NCBI GenBank assembly: GCA_027306915.1
Contig: DAHUYW010000053.1
Coordinates: 1-24,091, forward strand
Length of the DNA: 24,091 nucleotides
Direction of reading: 5' to 3'
Source: Spirochaetales bacterium
GTDB taxonomy: Bacteria > Spirochaetota > Spirochaetia > DAHUYW01
Under the pieces are notes generated by a model. That model was not told the origin of the DNA. It saw nothing but the letters and a program-made list of their open reading frames with translations, and ran no database searches. Shown piece by piece: positions 15,938-23,428 of this stretch. Positions within the stretch are counted from its first letter, which is position 1; every line of letters starts with the position of its first letter. The position numbers and the translations under genes were made by a program.

Positions 15938-16171
15938 TCACACTCCTCCCTTGACGGGGCGAAGCACCTTTTCAGTGTCGCCGAAGTAGCTGATCGCCTC
16001 ACTCGGGCAGATCTTCGAGCAGCCCCTGCAAAACTCCACGCAATTGTCGGGCTGCACGACCGCCGGACGGTCGACTCCCGTCTCAAACACCCCGTGGGAA
16101 CAGAAATCCGCGCAGGTGTTGCAGTTCGAGCACAAGTCCGCGTCGATGACCGGATACCAGTTCGCCGCCAT
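15938..16171 (-). CDS. Small 2x[4Fe-4S] ferredoxin, third copy
   Basis: 77 residues. Clusters: C14-x2-C17-x2-C20-x3-C24 and C44-x3-C48-x2-C51-x3-C55-Pro. The start WYPVIDADLC and the second-cluster spacing (C-x3-C-x2-C-x3-C) match the ferredoxins at 4644 and 5014 (NPVIDYSKC, GPIVNADKC), so the three are paralogues in two operons. This copy lacks the long charged tails. GGAGG precedes the ATG. It is the first gene of the minus-strand operon read from the promoter at 16286-16318 and probably serves the HdrA-like protein encoded 2 bases downstream. Confidence 0.88.
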   Translation of the reverse strand: MAANWYPVIDADLCSNCNTCADFCSHGVFETGVDRPAVVQPDNCVEFCRGCSKICPSEAISYFGDTEKVLRPVKGGV

Positions 16172-16285
16172 AGTTCCTCCCTCCGTCTGCGGTACTTTCT
16201 TTCGAGCTCTCGTCTGGAGCCGCCGAGACGGCTTGCCCCGAGGCAGTCGTTCCGCATCAGCTAGTTCATTATGTTATGGCTTTAA

Positions 16286-16318
16286 TGGCAATATAGCCAA
16301 TGATGGAGAATGTGTCAA
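16286..16318 (-). promoter_or_regulatory. Promoter/operator of the ferredoxin-HdrA-NifX-permease operon
   Basis: On the minus strand TTGACA (16313-16318) is followed after 17 bp by TATATT (16290-16295). The -10 box is centred in ATTGGC-TATATT-GCCA (16286-16301), identical over 15 bases to the site at 2380. The ferredoxin ATG lies about 115 bases downstream. Confidence 0.8.
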
Positions 16319-16330
16319 GCGACAAATCGC

Positions 16331-16840
16331 TCATGCTTCGCCGCCGTCGGTCCCGCCCGTCTCAGAACGCCGTTTCACCAACCCAAGATCTTCACAATCG
16401 CCACATTCGAGCTGCAAGGTTACCTGCATGACCTCAAAGCGTTCCATAAGGAGGTTTTCGATCTGTTGTCGGAGCCTTCCGCCGTCACCTATCTGCATAT
16501 CGTCGACCGCCACGTGCGCCTCGGCGTGGATATCGTGCTCGCCGACCGGGGAGACGGCATCGCCTAGCATGTGGAGGTAAGTCGCCTTGACATTGAGGCT
16601 TCTGGCGGCGTCTCGCTTCAGGAGCAGCGTCCCGGCGACGTTCGCGGCAAGCCCGATCACCGCGACGAAGATCATGATGTTGCCTTCGACGACTTGCGGA
16701 TGGAAAAGCCGGAGCACCGCCTGGTAGCAGAGAAAGAGCGACACCGCGATGAGGGCTGCCGAATTGATGAATGCGGCGAAGACGTCCGCTCTCTTGAATG
16801 CGAAGGAATGCCGCTCCGAATTGTCGCGTCGCCGCAGCCG
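16331..16840 (-). pseudogene. Remnant of a cation diffusion facilitator (CDF) transporter
   Basis: The frame resembles CDF (CzcD/ZitB-type) zinc and heavy-metal exporters: ERHSFAFKRADVFAAFIN (the R-x-E/D-V-x-A-A-x-x-N region), two hydrophobic helices, LLLKRDAARSLNVKATYLHM and LGDAVSPVG. Then, at about 16541, it jumps to HDIHAEAHVAVDD, which belongs to the C-terminal cytoplasmic domain, so roughly helices 5-6 and the linker are missing. The first two helices and any start codon are also missing; the open frame upstream merely runs through the suf promoter. It is not expected to make a functional transporter. It sits between the two best promoter palindromes, so recombination or reshaping of this intergenic region is possible. 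Confidence 0.75.
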
Positions 16841-16886
16841 AGTCGCAGCAGAGCTGATCGCGACCGCAGCACCGCCACCGACGCGC

Positions 16887-16921
16887 TTGACAGGCTCGAA
16901 GTTATTGGCTATATTGCCAAT
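16887..16921 (+). promoter_or_regulatory. Promoter/operator of the suf operon
   Basis: TTGACA (16887-16892), a 17-bp spacer and TATATT (16910-16915). The -10 box is the centre of ATTGGC-TATATT-GCCAAT (16904-16921), the most complete palindrome in the window. The sufC ATG lies about 55 bases downstream of the expected transcript start. Confidence 0.82.
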
Positions 16922-16976
16922 AAAGGACAAGAAATCGTTGTCAGGCCAATTTCGTTCACTCCGAGGAGGAGCTGGA

Positions 16977-17783
16977 ATGCCTGCATTGCTTTCCATAGAG
17001 GGCGCCGGACTGTCTCGAGGCGGAAACGAAATCCTCGCCGGCGTCGACCTCGCGATCGAGCCGGGGGAGATCCACAGCGTCCTGGGCCGAAACGGCACAG
17101 GGAAGACCAGCCTCGCGTGTCTTGTCATGGGACTATCCGGCTACGAGCTCACGCGGGGAAGGATCCTGTTCGACGGAAAGGACATTTCTAAGCTCTCGAT
17201 AAGCGACCGCGCCCGGTCCGGGATCACCCTGGCGTGGCAGGAGCCGCCTCGGTTCGAAGGGGTGAGCGTGCATGACTATCTTTCTCTGTCCGGTGACGGA
17301 AAGCCCGACCGGCTTGACCCACGGGAGGCGCTTGCCCTCGTGGGCATGGAACCCGATTTGTATCTGATCCGCATGCTCGACGAGGGTTTGAGCGGCGGAG
17401 AGCGCAAGCGCATCGAGCTTGCGAGCGTCCTGGCCATGCGCCCCCGGCTCGCCATGCTTGACGAGCCCGACAGCGGCATCGACAGCCTCTCGATCGACAC
17501 TATCGACAGGGTGATTCGTACGATCGTGAAGCGAGGCGCCGCGGTTCTCTTGATCACCCATCGCGAGAATCTGGCGGAGATCGCCGATCGCGCTTCCGCC
17601 ATGTGCGGCGGGAAAATCCTCAAGACGGGTCAGCCCGACGAGATCGGGCGCTTTTTCCGCAACCACTGCGAGGAGTGCGCACACATCAATGCGCCCGACG
17701 GGAACGGCTATCGCGTGGTCAATGCGCTCGCCTTTCGGGGGCCGACCCTCTCGCCCTCAGGCGAGGAGGGGCAACGAACATGA
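16977..17783 (+). CDS. sufC: SufC-type ATPase of a minimal Suf system
   Basis: 268 residues, an ABC ATPase of the SufC group. Walker A is GRNGTGKTS (37-45), the signature LSGGE is at 138-142, Walker B is LAMLDEPDSGID (158-169) and the switch histidine is H195 (ITHR). The Q-loop WQEPPRFEGV and the DSGID form are typical of SufC. It powers Fe-S cluster assembly with SufB in the cytoplasm. The C-terminus is about 20 residues longer than in E. coli SufC and contains H230-C-x2-C (NHCEEC), a possible metal site. GGAGGAG precedes the ATG at 16977; its stop overlaps the sufB start (ATGA). It is the first gene behind the palindromic promoter at 16887. Confidence 0.92.
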   Translation: MPALLSIEGAGLSRGGNEILAGVDLAIEPGEIHSVLGRNGTGKTSLACLVMGLSGYELTRGRILFDGKDISKLSISDRARSGITLAWQEPPRFEGVSVHDYLSLSGDGKPDRLDPREALALVGMEPDLYLIRMLDEGLSGGERKRIELASVLAMRPRLAMLDEPDSGIDSLSIDTIDRVIRTIVKRGAAVLLITHRENLAEIADRASAMCGGKILKTGQPDEIGRFFRNHCEECAHINAPDGNGYRVVNALAFRGPTLSPSGEEGQRT

Positions 17784-18739
17784 CGCAGGCGCTCGATTAT
17801 GAGCAGGAGCTCGACGCCATCGCTCGGGCCTACGCCGCAAGTGGGGGCGATCCGAGCGATTTTCACGCGGCTAGAGGCGGCGTGCTCGTCGTGAGCGGGA
17901 ATCGAGCCCTCCTGGGACGAGGAGCCGAAGGACTGACGATCGAAAGCGAGCAGCTTTCCGACGGTGTTCGCGCCCGGATTGTGGCCCACAGCGGAGCGAT
18001 CATAGCCGAGCCCGTTCACCTCTGCGTCGGGATGGTGCCGGTGCGGGGGGTGCAGCGCATCCTTGCCGCGTTCGTAATCGAAGAGGGCGCGTCGGTTCGT
18101 TTTCTTGCCCACTGTACCTTTCCGAATGCCGTCGAGATTCGACACCTCATGGAAGGCACGGTCGAAGTTGGCGAGAACGCCCGCATGGAGTACGAGGAAA
18201 CTCACTATCATGGAGAGACGGCGGGGATAGAGACGCTCCCCAAGATGCGCATCCGCGTCGCGACCGGCGGGCTCTACCGCTCGACCTTCAAGCTTGCGAA
18301 GGGAGCGGCGGGGGTGGTCGATCTCGACTATGATGTCGTCGTCGCAGAAGAGGGAATCGCCGAGTTGTACGCCAAGATCTACGGAAAAGGCGATGACCGC
18401 GTCAAGGTCCGAGAATCGATACACCTCGACGGAAGGGGCTCTCGAGGCCTTGCAAAGAGCCGGATCGTGGTAACCGATCGGGCATCGGCCGAGGTGCTCG
18501 GAGAGATCGTGGGTGCGGGACCGGGATCGCGCGGCCACGTGGACTGCATGGAGATCATAAAGGGAGGCAAGGCGCAGGCGGTGGCGGTTCCGCTCCTGCG
18601 CGTTGTCGAGGAGAGCGCGAAGCTCACCCACGAAGCGGCAATCGGCAGCGTCGACAAGCGTCAGATGGAAACCCTCATGGCGCGGGGGCTGAGCGAGAGC
18701 GAAGCGGTGGATGTGATAGTCCGCGGGCTCTTGCGGTAA
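17780..18739 (+). CDS. sufB: SufB/SufD-family scaffold protein, short form
   Basis: 319 residues, shorter than E. coli SufB or SufD, like the single SufB-type scaffold of minimal two-gene Suf systems. Family features are the beta-helix repeats (IVAHSGAIIAEPVHLCVG, VEVGENARMEYEETHYHG), then C256 (RGHVDCMEII), which aligns by eye with the catalytic Cys405 of E. coli SufB. H284-E285 in KLTHEAAIGS and the ending LMARGLSESEAVDVIVRG are SufB-like. It builds 4Fe-4S clusters with SufC. No SufD, SufS, SufE or SufU is seen in the window, so the sulfur donor would be elsewhere or inorganic sulfide. It is coupled to sufC by a 4-base overlap and followed 19 bases later by the SufT-like gene. Confidence 0.9.
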   Translation: MTQALDYEQELDAIARAYAASGGDPSDFHAARGGVLVVSGNRALLGRGAEGLTIESEQLSDGVRARIVAHSGAIIAEPVHLCVGMVPVRGVQRILAAFVIEEGASVRFLAHCTFPNAVEIRHLMEGTVEVGENARMEYEETHYHGETAGIETLPKMRIRVATGGLYRSTFKLAKGAAGVVDLDYDVVVAEEGIAELYAKIYGKGDDRVKVRESIHLDGRGSRGLAKSRIVVTDRASAEVLGEIVGAGPGSRGHVDCMEIIKGGKAQAVAVPLLRVVEESAKLTHEAAIGSVDKRQMETLMARGLSESEAVDVIVRGLLR

Positions 18740-18758
18740 AGGGGATCGGAGTGAGAGT

Positions 18759-19064
18759 ATGTACACAAGCGAACAGATTCTCGCCAAGTTGCGTCCAGTC
18801 ATGGATCCGGAGCTCGGGTTGTCGATTGTCGACCTCGGACTCATCTATGCCGCGGAGCATCGAGAGAACGGCACGGTCGTCCTTCGCATGAGCCTGACGA
18901 CCCCCGCCTGTCCCCTCGGCCCGGCGCTGAAGCAGCAGGTGATCGAGGCGCTGGCTTCCGACCCCGAGGTGACGTCAGTCGAAGTCGAATGGACGTTCGA
19001 TCCGCCGTGGACCGTGCAGATGGCCGCCTCCGAGGCACGGAGGGCGCTGGGGCTCGATGGTTGA
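18759..19064 (+). CDS. SufT/MIP18-like (DUF59) Fe-S assembly protein
   Basis: 101 residues covering one DUF59 domain. It has the DPELGLSIVDLGLIY motif (D16-P-E), the cysteine C51 in TTPACPLG, and VEWTFDPPW. Proteins of this family (SufT, PaaD C-terminal type, eukaryotic MIP18) help mature or deliver Fe-S clusters. A GGAG-type ribosome site precedes the ATG. Placement right after sufC and sufB supports the SufT role. The 56-bp gap to the ATPase gene shows no promoter or terminator that I recognise. Confidence 0.9.
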   Translation: MYTSEQILAKLRPVMDPELGLSIVDLGLIYAAEHRENGTVVLRMSLTTPACPLGPALKQQVIEALASDPEVTSVEVEWTFDPPWTVQMAASEARRALGLDG

Positions 19065-19120
19065 GGTTCAGCTTCGGCATGGGCGGCGAGACAGCACATG
19101 TTTTACGAGGTGACATAAGA

Positions 19121-21544
19121 ATGGACATCAAGAAAAGGTCGACGGCGGAGTTCAAGGAGATCTCGGTAGCGGAAACCTTCCGCTTCCTTGGGGTGGGTGA
19201 AGACGGTCTTTCCGATTCCGAGGTGGTCGAGCGGCGAAAGGCCTACGGGGCAAACGAGATAACCGAGAAGAAGAAGAGCCCGGTCCTCGACTTCCTGAAG
19301 CGCTACTGGGGGCCGATGCCCTGGCTGCTCGAGCTTGCGATGGTCCTCGCGATCGCGCTCGATCACATCACCGAAGGGGTGATCATCTTCTTACTGCTCA
19401 CGGTGAATGCGGTAATCGGCTTTCTGCACTCCCAGGGGTCGCACAAGGCGGTCGACCTCCTACGAAAGCGCCTTGCGGTCAACGCGAAGGTGCTCCGCAA
19501 CGGCTCTTTCGGCACCGCGCGGTCCGAAGAGTTGGTCCCGGGCGACATCATCGTCGTGAAGCTCGGCGACATCATACCGGCCGACGTGAAGCTCATAAGC
19601 GGCGAGATATCCGCGGACGAGTCGGCTCTGACCGGAGAATCCCTTCCCGCCGACAGGGCAAGCGGCGGCATCGTCTTTTCCAGCTCGATCGTCCGCCGTG
19701 GAGAGGCCCGCTGCGTCGTGCTCAACACGGGTGCTTCCACCTACTTCGGCAAGACCGCAGAGCTCGTGAAGGTCGCCAAACCGAAGTCCCACCAGGAAGC
19801 GATCATGCTGGAGATAGTGAAGTACATGATGTACCTCGGGATCGCCGCCTCCCTTGCCGTCGCGATCTATGCCTTTTCCCTTCACCTGAGCGTGCTTCTG
19901 ATCCTCACCTTTATTGTGGTCTTCCTCATGGGCGCCGTGCCGGTCGCCCTTCCCGCAGTGCTCACGATCGTGCAGGCCGCCACCGGCATCAAGCTCGCCT
20001 CCGAAGGGGTGCTCGTCACCCGCCTCGACTCCATAGAGGATGCCGCATCGATAAGCGTTCTCTGTCTCGACAAGACGGGTACCATCACCCAGAACAAGCT
20101 TTCGGTCGCAGAGAGCGTCCCGATCTCGGGATTCACCCGCGAGGAGGTACTCAAGACCGGGTGTCTTGCCTCGCGCGCGGAGGGCGGGGACCTCATCGAT
20201 CTTGCGGTGCTCGACTTCGCCAAGGAGCAGGGCGTCAACCTCGACACCTGCCGTCAGATTACCTATACCCCCTTCAATCCGGCGACCAAACGAACCGAGG
20301 CGCTCATCGAGTGCGACGGACGCCGCTACCGGGCCGCAAAGGGGGCGGCGCAGATCATCCTGCCGCTGTGCGATGGAGAGACCCCGGAGACACGGGCTCA
20401 CGTCGAGGAGCTGATCGAGGGCTTCTCGCAGAAGGGCCACCGCACGATCGCCGTCGCGCGCTCGCAGGACGGGGAGGGCGAAGCGCTTCGGCTCGTCGGC
20501 TTGCTTGCCCTTGCCGATCCTCCGCGACCCGATTCAAAGGAGATGATCGCCGAGATGCGCGCTCTTGGGGTCAAGCCGATCATGCTCACCGGAGACAGCA
20601 TGGCGATTGCCCGCGAGATTTCCGAGCAGGTGGGAATCGGCTCCAACATTATCCGCCTCGCAGACCTTACGGGCCTTACCGAAGCGGAGCAGGCCGAGAA
20701 GGTGGCCGTGAGCGACGGCTTCGCCGAGATCTATCCCGAGGACAAGTACCGGCTCGTGAAGCTCCTGCAAACCCACGGCTACATGGTCGGAATGACCGGC
20801 GACGGGGTGAACGACGCCCCCGCGCTGAAGCAGGCGGAAATGGGAATCGCGGTCAGCAACTCGACCGACGTGGCGAAGGCGGCGGCTAGCGTCGTGCTCA
20901 CCGAGCCGGGGGTGCAGGTGATAGTCGAGGCGATCAAGCGAAGTCGGGAAACCTACCAGCGGATGCTCACCTGGGTCATCAACAAGGTGACCAAGGTCGT
21001 TCAGGTGGTGGGGCTGCTTACCGTCGGCTTCTTCCTTTTCCGGGAGATGGTGCTCACGCTGCTCGGGATGTCGCTGCTCGTCTTTGCGAACGACTTCGTC
21101 ACGATGTCGCTCGCCACCGACAACGTGAAGAACACCCCCGCCCCGAACACCTGGAAGGTGAGCCGGATCACCCTCGCGTCGGGCGCCATCGGGGCGCTCC
21201 TGGTCGTCGAGGGGATCCTTGGACTCTTCCTGGGCCGGGACTACCTGCGCTTGAGCCTCCCGGAGCTTACCACCTTCATCATGCTGCTTCTCGTCTTCAC
21301 CAGCCAGTTTCGCGTTCTCATCGTCCGCGAGCGGGGCTTCTTCTGGGCTTCGATGCCGGGCAAGACCCTCCTCGCATCGACTGCCGGGGCCATCGTCCTC
21401 TTTTTTCTCATCGGTCTCTTCGGGCTCATAGTCAGCCCGATCGGGCTCGGGGCGACGGCGCTTGCCCTCGGATTCGCCGCGGTCTTCACCCTTGCGCTGG
21501 ATTCCCCCAAGTACCTTGCCTTCAGGATATTCCGGGTTGAATGA
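19121..21544 (+). CDS. P-type plasma-membrane proton ATPase (type IIIA), intact
   Basis: 807 residues with all P-type motifs: TGES (171-174), D317 in CLDKTGTITQN, the nucleotide-domain lysine in AAKGAAQII, MLTGDSMAIA and MTGDGVNDAPALKQAEMG. The helix pattern and the N-terminal KKKSPVLDFLKRYWGPMPW resemble fungal, archaeal and bacterial proton pumps. It would export protons at the inner membrane using ATP. The ATG at 19121 is preferred over the frame extending upstream, which overlaps sufT. A GAGG lies before it at long spacing. The stop overlaps an ATG at 21541. It follows the suf genes and is the working counterpart of the broken copy at 6870-8951. Confidence 0.92.
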   Translation: MDIKKRSTAEFKEISVAETFRFLGVGEDGLSDSEVVERRKAYGANEITEKKKSPVLDFLKRYWGPMPWLLELAMVLAIALDHITEGVIIFLLLTVNAVIGFLHSQGSHKAVDLLRKRLAVNAKVLRNGSFGTARSEELVPGDIIVVKLGDIIPADVKLISGEISADESALTGESLPADRASGGIVFSSSIVRRGEARCVVLNTGASTYFGKTAELVKVAKPKSHQEAIMLEIVKYMMYLGIAASLAVAIYAFSLHLSVLLILTFIVVFLMGAVPVALPAVLTIVQAATGIKLASEGVLVTRLDSIEDAASISVLCLDKTGTITQNKLSVAESVPISGFTREEVLKTGCLASRAEGGDLIDLAVLDFAKEQGVNLDTCRQITYTPFNPATKRTEALIECDGRRYRAAKGAAQIILPLCDGETPETRAHVEELIEGFSQKGHRTIAVARSQDGEGEALRLVGLLALADPPRPDSKEMIAEMRALGVKPIMLTGDSMAIAREISEQVGIGSNIIRLADLTGLTEAEQAEKVAVSDGFAEIYPEDKYRLVKLLQTHGYMVGMTGDGVNDAPALKQAEMGIAVSNSTDVAKAAASVVLTEPGVQVIVEAIKRSRETYQRMLTWVINKVTKVVQVVGLLTVGFFLFREMVLTLLGMSLLVFANDFVTMSLATDNVKNTPAPNTWKVSRITLASGAIGALLVVEGILGLFLGRDYLRLSLPELTTFIMLLLVFTSQFRVLIVRERGFFWASMPGKTLLASTAGAIVLFFLIGLFGLIVSPIGLGATALALGFAAVFTLALDSPKYLAFRIFRVE

Positions 21545-21561
21545 GAGAGAAAGGAGCGGTC

Positions 21562-22947
21562 ATGGAAACTGTTGAATTCTTGGTCGTAGGCGGCGGGCCG
21601 GGCGGAACCCCTGCCGCAATGGCGCTTGCGCGTGCAGGCAGGAGCGTGATGTTGGCGGAGTCCGGCACGGGGCTGGGCGGAACGTGCCTCTTCAAGGGGT
21701 GCATTCCCTCCAAGATATTCCGCGAATCGGCTTCGAGGCTCTTCGACCTCCGGCGGACAGGCGAGTTCGGCCTGCGCATCGACGGCGCCGAGCCCTCGGT
21801 CGACTGGGCCGCCATTCAAGGAAGGAGGCACAAGATCCTCAAAGGCCGCAGCGATTCGGCGCTCCTTGCGGCGCGCAGCCTTCCGGGCCTTCAGGTCGCC
21901 TTCGGCCGGGCAAGGCTGACCGGTCCGCGCAAGGCGACGCTCGAGATGAATGGCACTCATCGCGAGATCGCGTTCGAGAAGGCGATCCTTGCCACCGGCT
22001 CGCTTTCGAACACCCTCCCTGTTCCCGGCGGAAACCTTCCCGGGATCTTGAGCTCCGAGGATCTCATCGAGATTGGCGAGATTCCCAAGCGGCTCGTGCT
22101 CATCGGGGCGGGCCCCATCGGGGTGGAGATGGCGCAGATCTTTCATCTCCTCGGCAGCAAGGTCGTGCTCTTGGAGGCCCTTCCCCGCATTCTCGAGCCC
22201 GTTGACGCGGTGGTTGCCGATCGGCTCGCGCAGATCCTTAAGAGGGACGGGATCGGCCTCCGAGTTGGCGTTACGGTTGAGGCTATCCGCGAGGCGGAGC
22301 GTCGCCTCCACGTGGTCTACCGGCAAGGCGACGTGGCGGAGCGGGCTTCCGGCGATGTAGTGGTGACGGTCGTCGGCCGCCATCCGAACGTGGAGCACTT
22401 GGGGCTTGAAAACACGGGAGTGCGCGTCGATCGGCATGGGGTGAAGGTCAACCATTTCCTTGAGACCGACGAGGGAGGAATCTTCGCCCTCGGGGACGTG
22501 GTAGGCCAGCCGATGTTTGCCCACTGGGCGACGAGCCAGGCCCTCGCTCTCGCCCGCCACCTCCTCGGCGAGCCGGCCCGGTTTCCCAAGGTGGACGAGA
22601 ACAGCGCCGTCGTCTTCTCGCGTCCCGAGATCGGGATGGCGGGGCTTACCGAGGAGGCTTCCCGCGCGCTCGGACTGGACGTGGCTGTCGCCGAATATGA
22701 CTTCCGGCGCGATGCGCGCGCGCAGATCACGAACGACGCCGAAGGATTGCTGCGCGTGGTGTACAAGCGTGACGATCGCCGAATCGTAGGAATCCACGCC
22801 CTCGTCGAGGGAGCGGCGGACCTGACCGGGGAGGCTGCCGCAGTGGTGCATGCGGGGCTCACCATCGAAGAGCTTGCCTCGACGATTCATCCCCATCCGA
22901 CCCTCACCGAGTCGTTCGGGCTTGCCGCACAGGCGGCCCTCGGGTAG
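21562..22947 (+). CDS. Pyridine nucleotide-disulfide oxidoreductase, dihydrolipoamide-dehydrogenase-like
   Basis: 461 residues. The FAD fold VVGGGPGG lies near the start, the redox-active disulfide is C42-x4-C47 in GGTCLFKGCIPSK, the NAD fold LVLIGAGPIGVEMAQ lies in the middle, and the C-terminal H445-P-T-L-T-E450 pair is the catalytic base region of lipoamide dehydrogenases and mercuric reductases. It lacks an N-terminal lipoyl or heavy-metal domain and extra C-terminal cysteines, so mercuric reductase is unlikely. The ATG at 21562 is preferred because AAGGAG lies 5 bases upstream; an ATG at 21541 overlaps the ATPase stop. In this setting it could reduce lipoyl groups that serve OsmC and AhpD proteins. 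No lipoylated partner is encoded in the window. Confidence 0.9.
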   Translation: METVEFLVVGGGPGGTPAAMALARAGRSVMLAESGTGLGGTCLFKGCIPSKIFRESASRLFDLRRTGEFGLRIDGAEPSVDWAAIQGRRHKILKGRSDSALLAARSLPGLQVAFGRARLTGPRKATLEMNGTHREIAFEKAILATGSLSNTLPVPGGNLPGILSSEDLIEIGEIPKRLVLIGAGPIGVEMAQIFHLLGSKVVLLEALPRILEPVDAVVADRLAQILKRDGIGLRVGVTVEAIREAERRLHVVYRQGDVAERASGDVVVTVVGRHPNVEHLGLENTGVRVDRHGVKVNHFLETDEGGIFALGDVVGQPMFAHWATSQALALARHLLGEPARFPKVDENSAVVFSRPEIGMAGLTEEASRALGLDVAVAEYDFRRDARAQITNDAEGLLRVVYKRDDRRIVGIHALVEGAADLTGEAAAVVHAGLTIEELASTIHPHPTLTESFGLAAQAALG

Positions 22948-22987
22948 ATGGTAGTTCCGGAGAAACGAGGTCGAAGAGGAGGATCCT

Positions 22988-23428
22988 ATGAGTGAAGAGA
23001 AACACCGTTACACGACCGGTCTTACGTGGGAGGGCCAACGGCGCGGGAGGCTCTCTTCGGAGGGGCTGCCGGCGCTTGCCGTGGCGACGCCCCCTGAGTT
23101 TCCCGGCGGACATCCGGGAATCTGGTCGCCGGAGCACCTCTTCGTCGCGGCCGCGGAGGCGTGCCTCATGACGACCTTTCTTGCGGTTGCGGAGAACTCG
23201 AAGCTGGAGTATCTCGAGTACAGCTCCGAGGCGGAGGGGACGGTCGAGAAGACGGATCAGGGCTACCTGGTCACCGAGATCACCATTCGCCCGAGGGTAG
23301 TCGTCAAGGAGGCATCGGCGCTGGAACGAGCTCGAAGAGTCGTGGAGAAGGCCGAGCAACGCTGCTTGATCTCCAACTCCATGAAGACTCGTGTGAGTCT
23401 TTCGCCCACGATCGTGGTCGGCGCATAG
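22988..23428 (+). CDS. OsmC/Ohr family protein with both cysteines
   Basis: 146 residues. Both active cysteines are present: C59 in AAAEACLMTTF and C126 in AEQRCLISNSM. The GIWSPEHLFVAAAEAC segment is the OsmC family pattern. It is a predicted lipoamide-dependent organic hydroperoxide reductase or a related thiol enzyme in the cytoplasm. GGAGG precedes the ATG. It follows the dihydrolipoamide-dehydrogenase-like gene by 40 bp, consistent with the known reduction of Ohr/OsmC by lipoylated proteins and Lpd. Its stop is directly followed by the ATG of the phosphofructokinase gene. Confidence 0.88.
   Translation: MSEEKHRYTTGLTWEGQRRGRLSSEGLPALAVATPPEFPGGHPGIWSPEHLFVAAAEACLMTTFLAVAENSKLEYLEYSSEAEGTVEKTDQGYLVTEITIRPRVVVKEASALERARRVVEKAEQRCLISNSMKTRVSLSPTIVVGA

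Noticed and set aside
21241..22896. 551-codon open frame on the minus strand opposite the ATPase end and Lpd-like gene
   Set aside because: Runs through two well-supported genes on the other strand; composition is arginine-rich and unstructured.
21562..22947. Mercuric reductase
   Set aside because: The CX4C flavoprotein lacks the N-terminal metal domain and the C-terminal cysteine pair of MerA, and no other mer gene is present.
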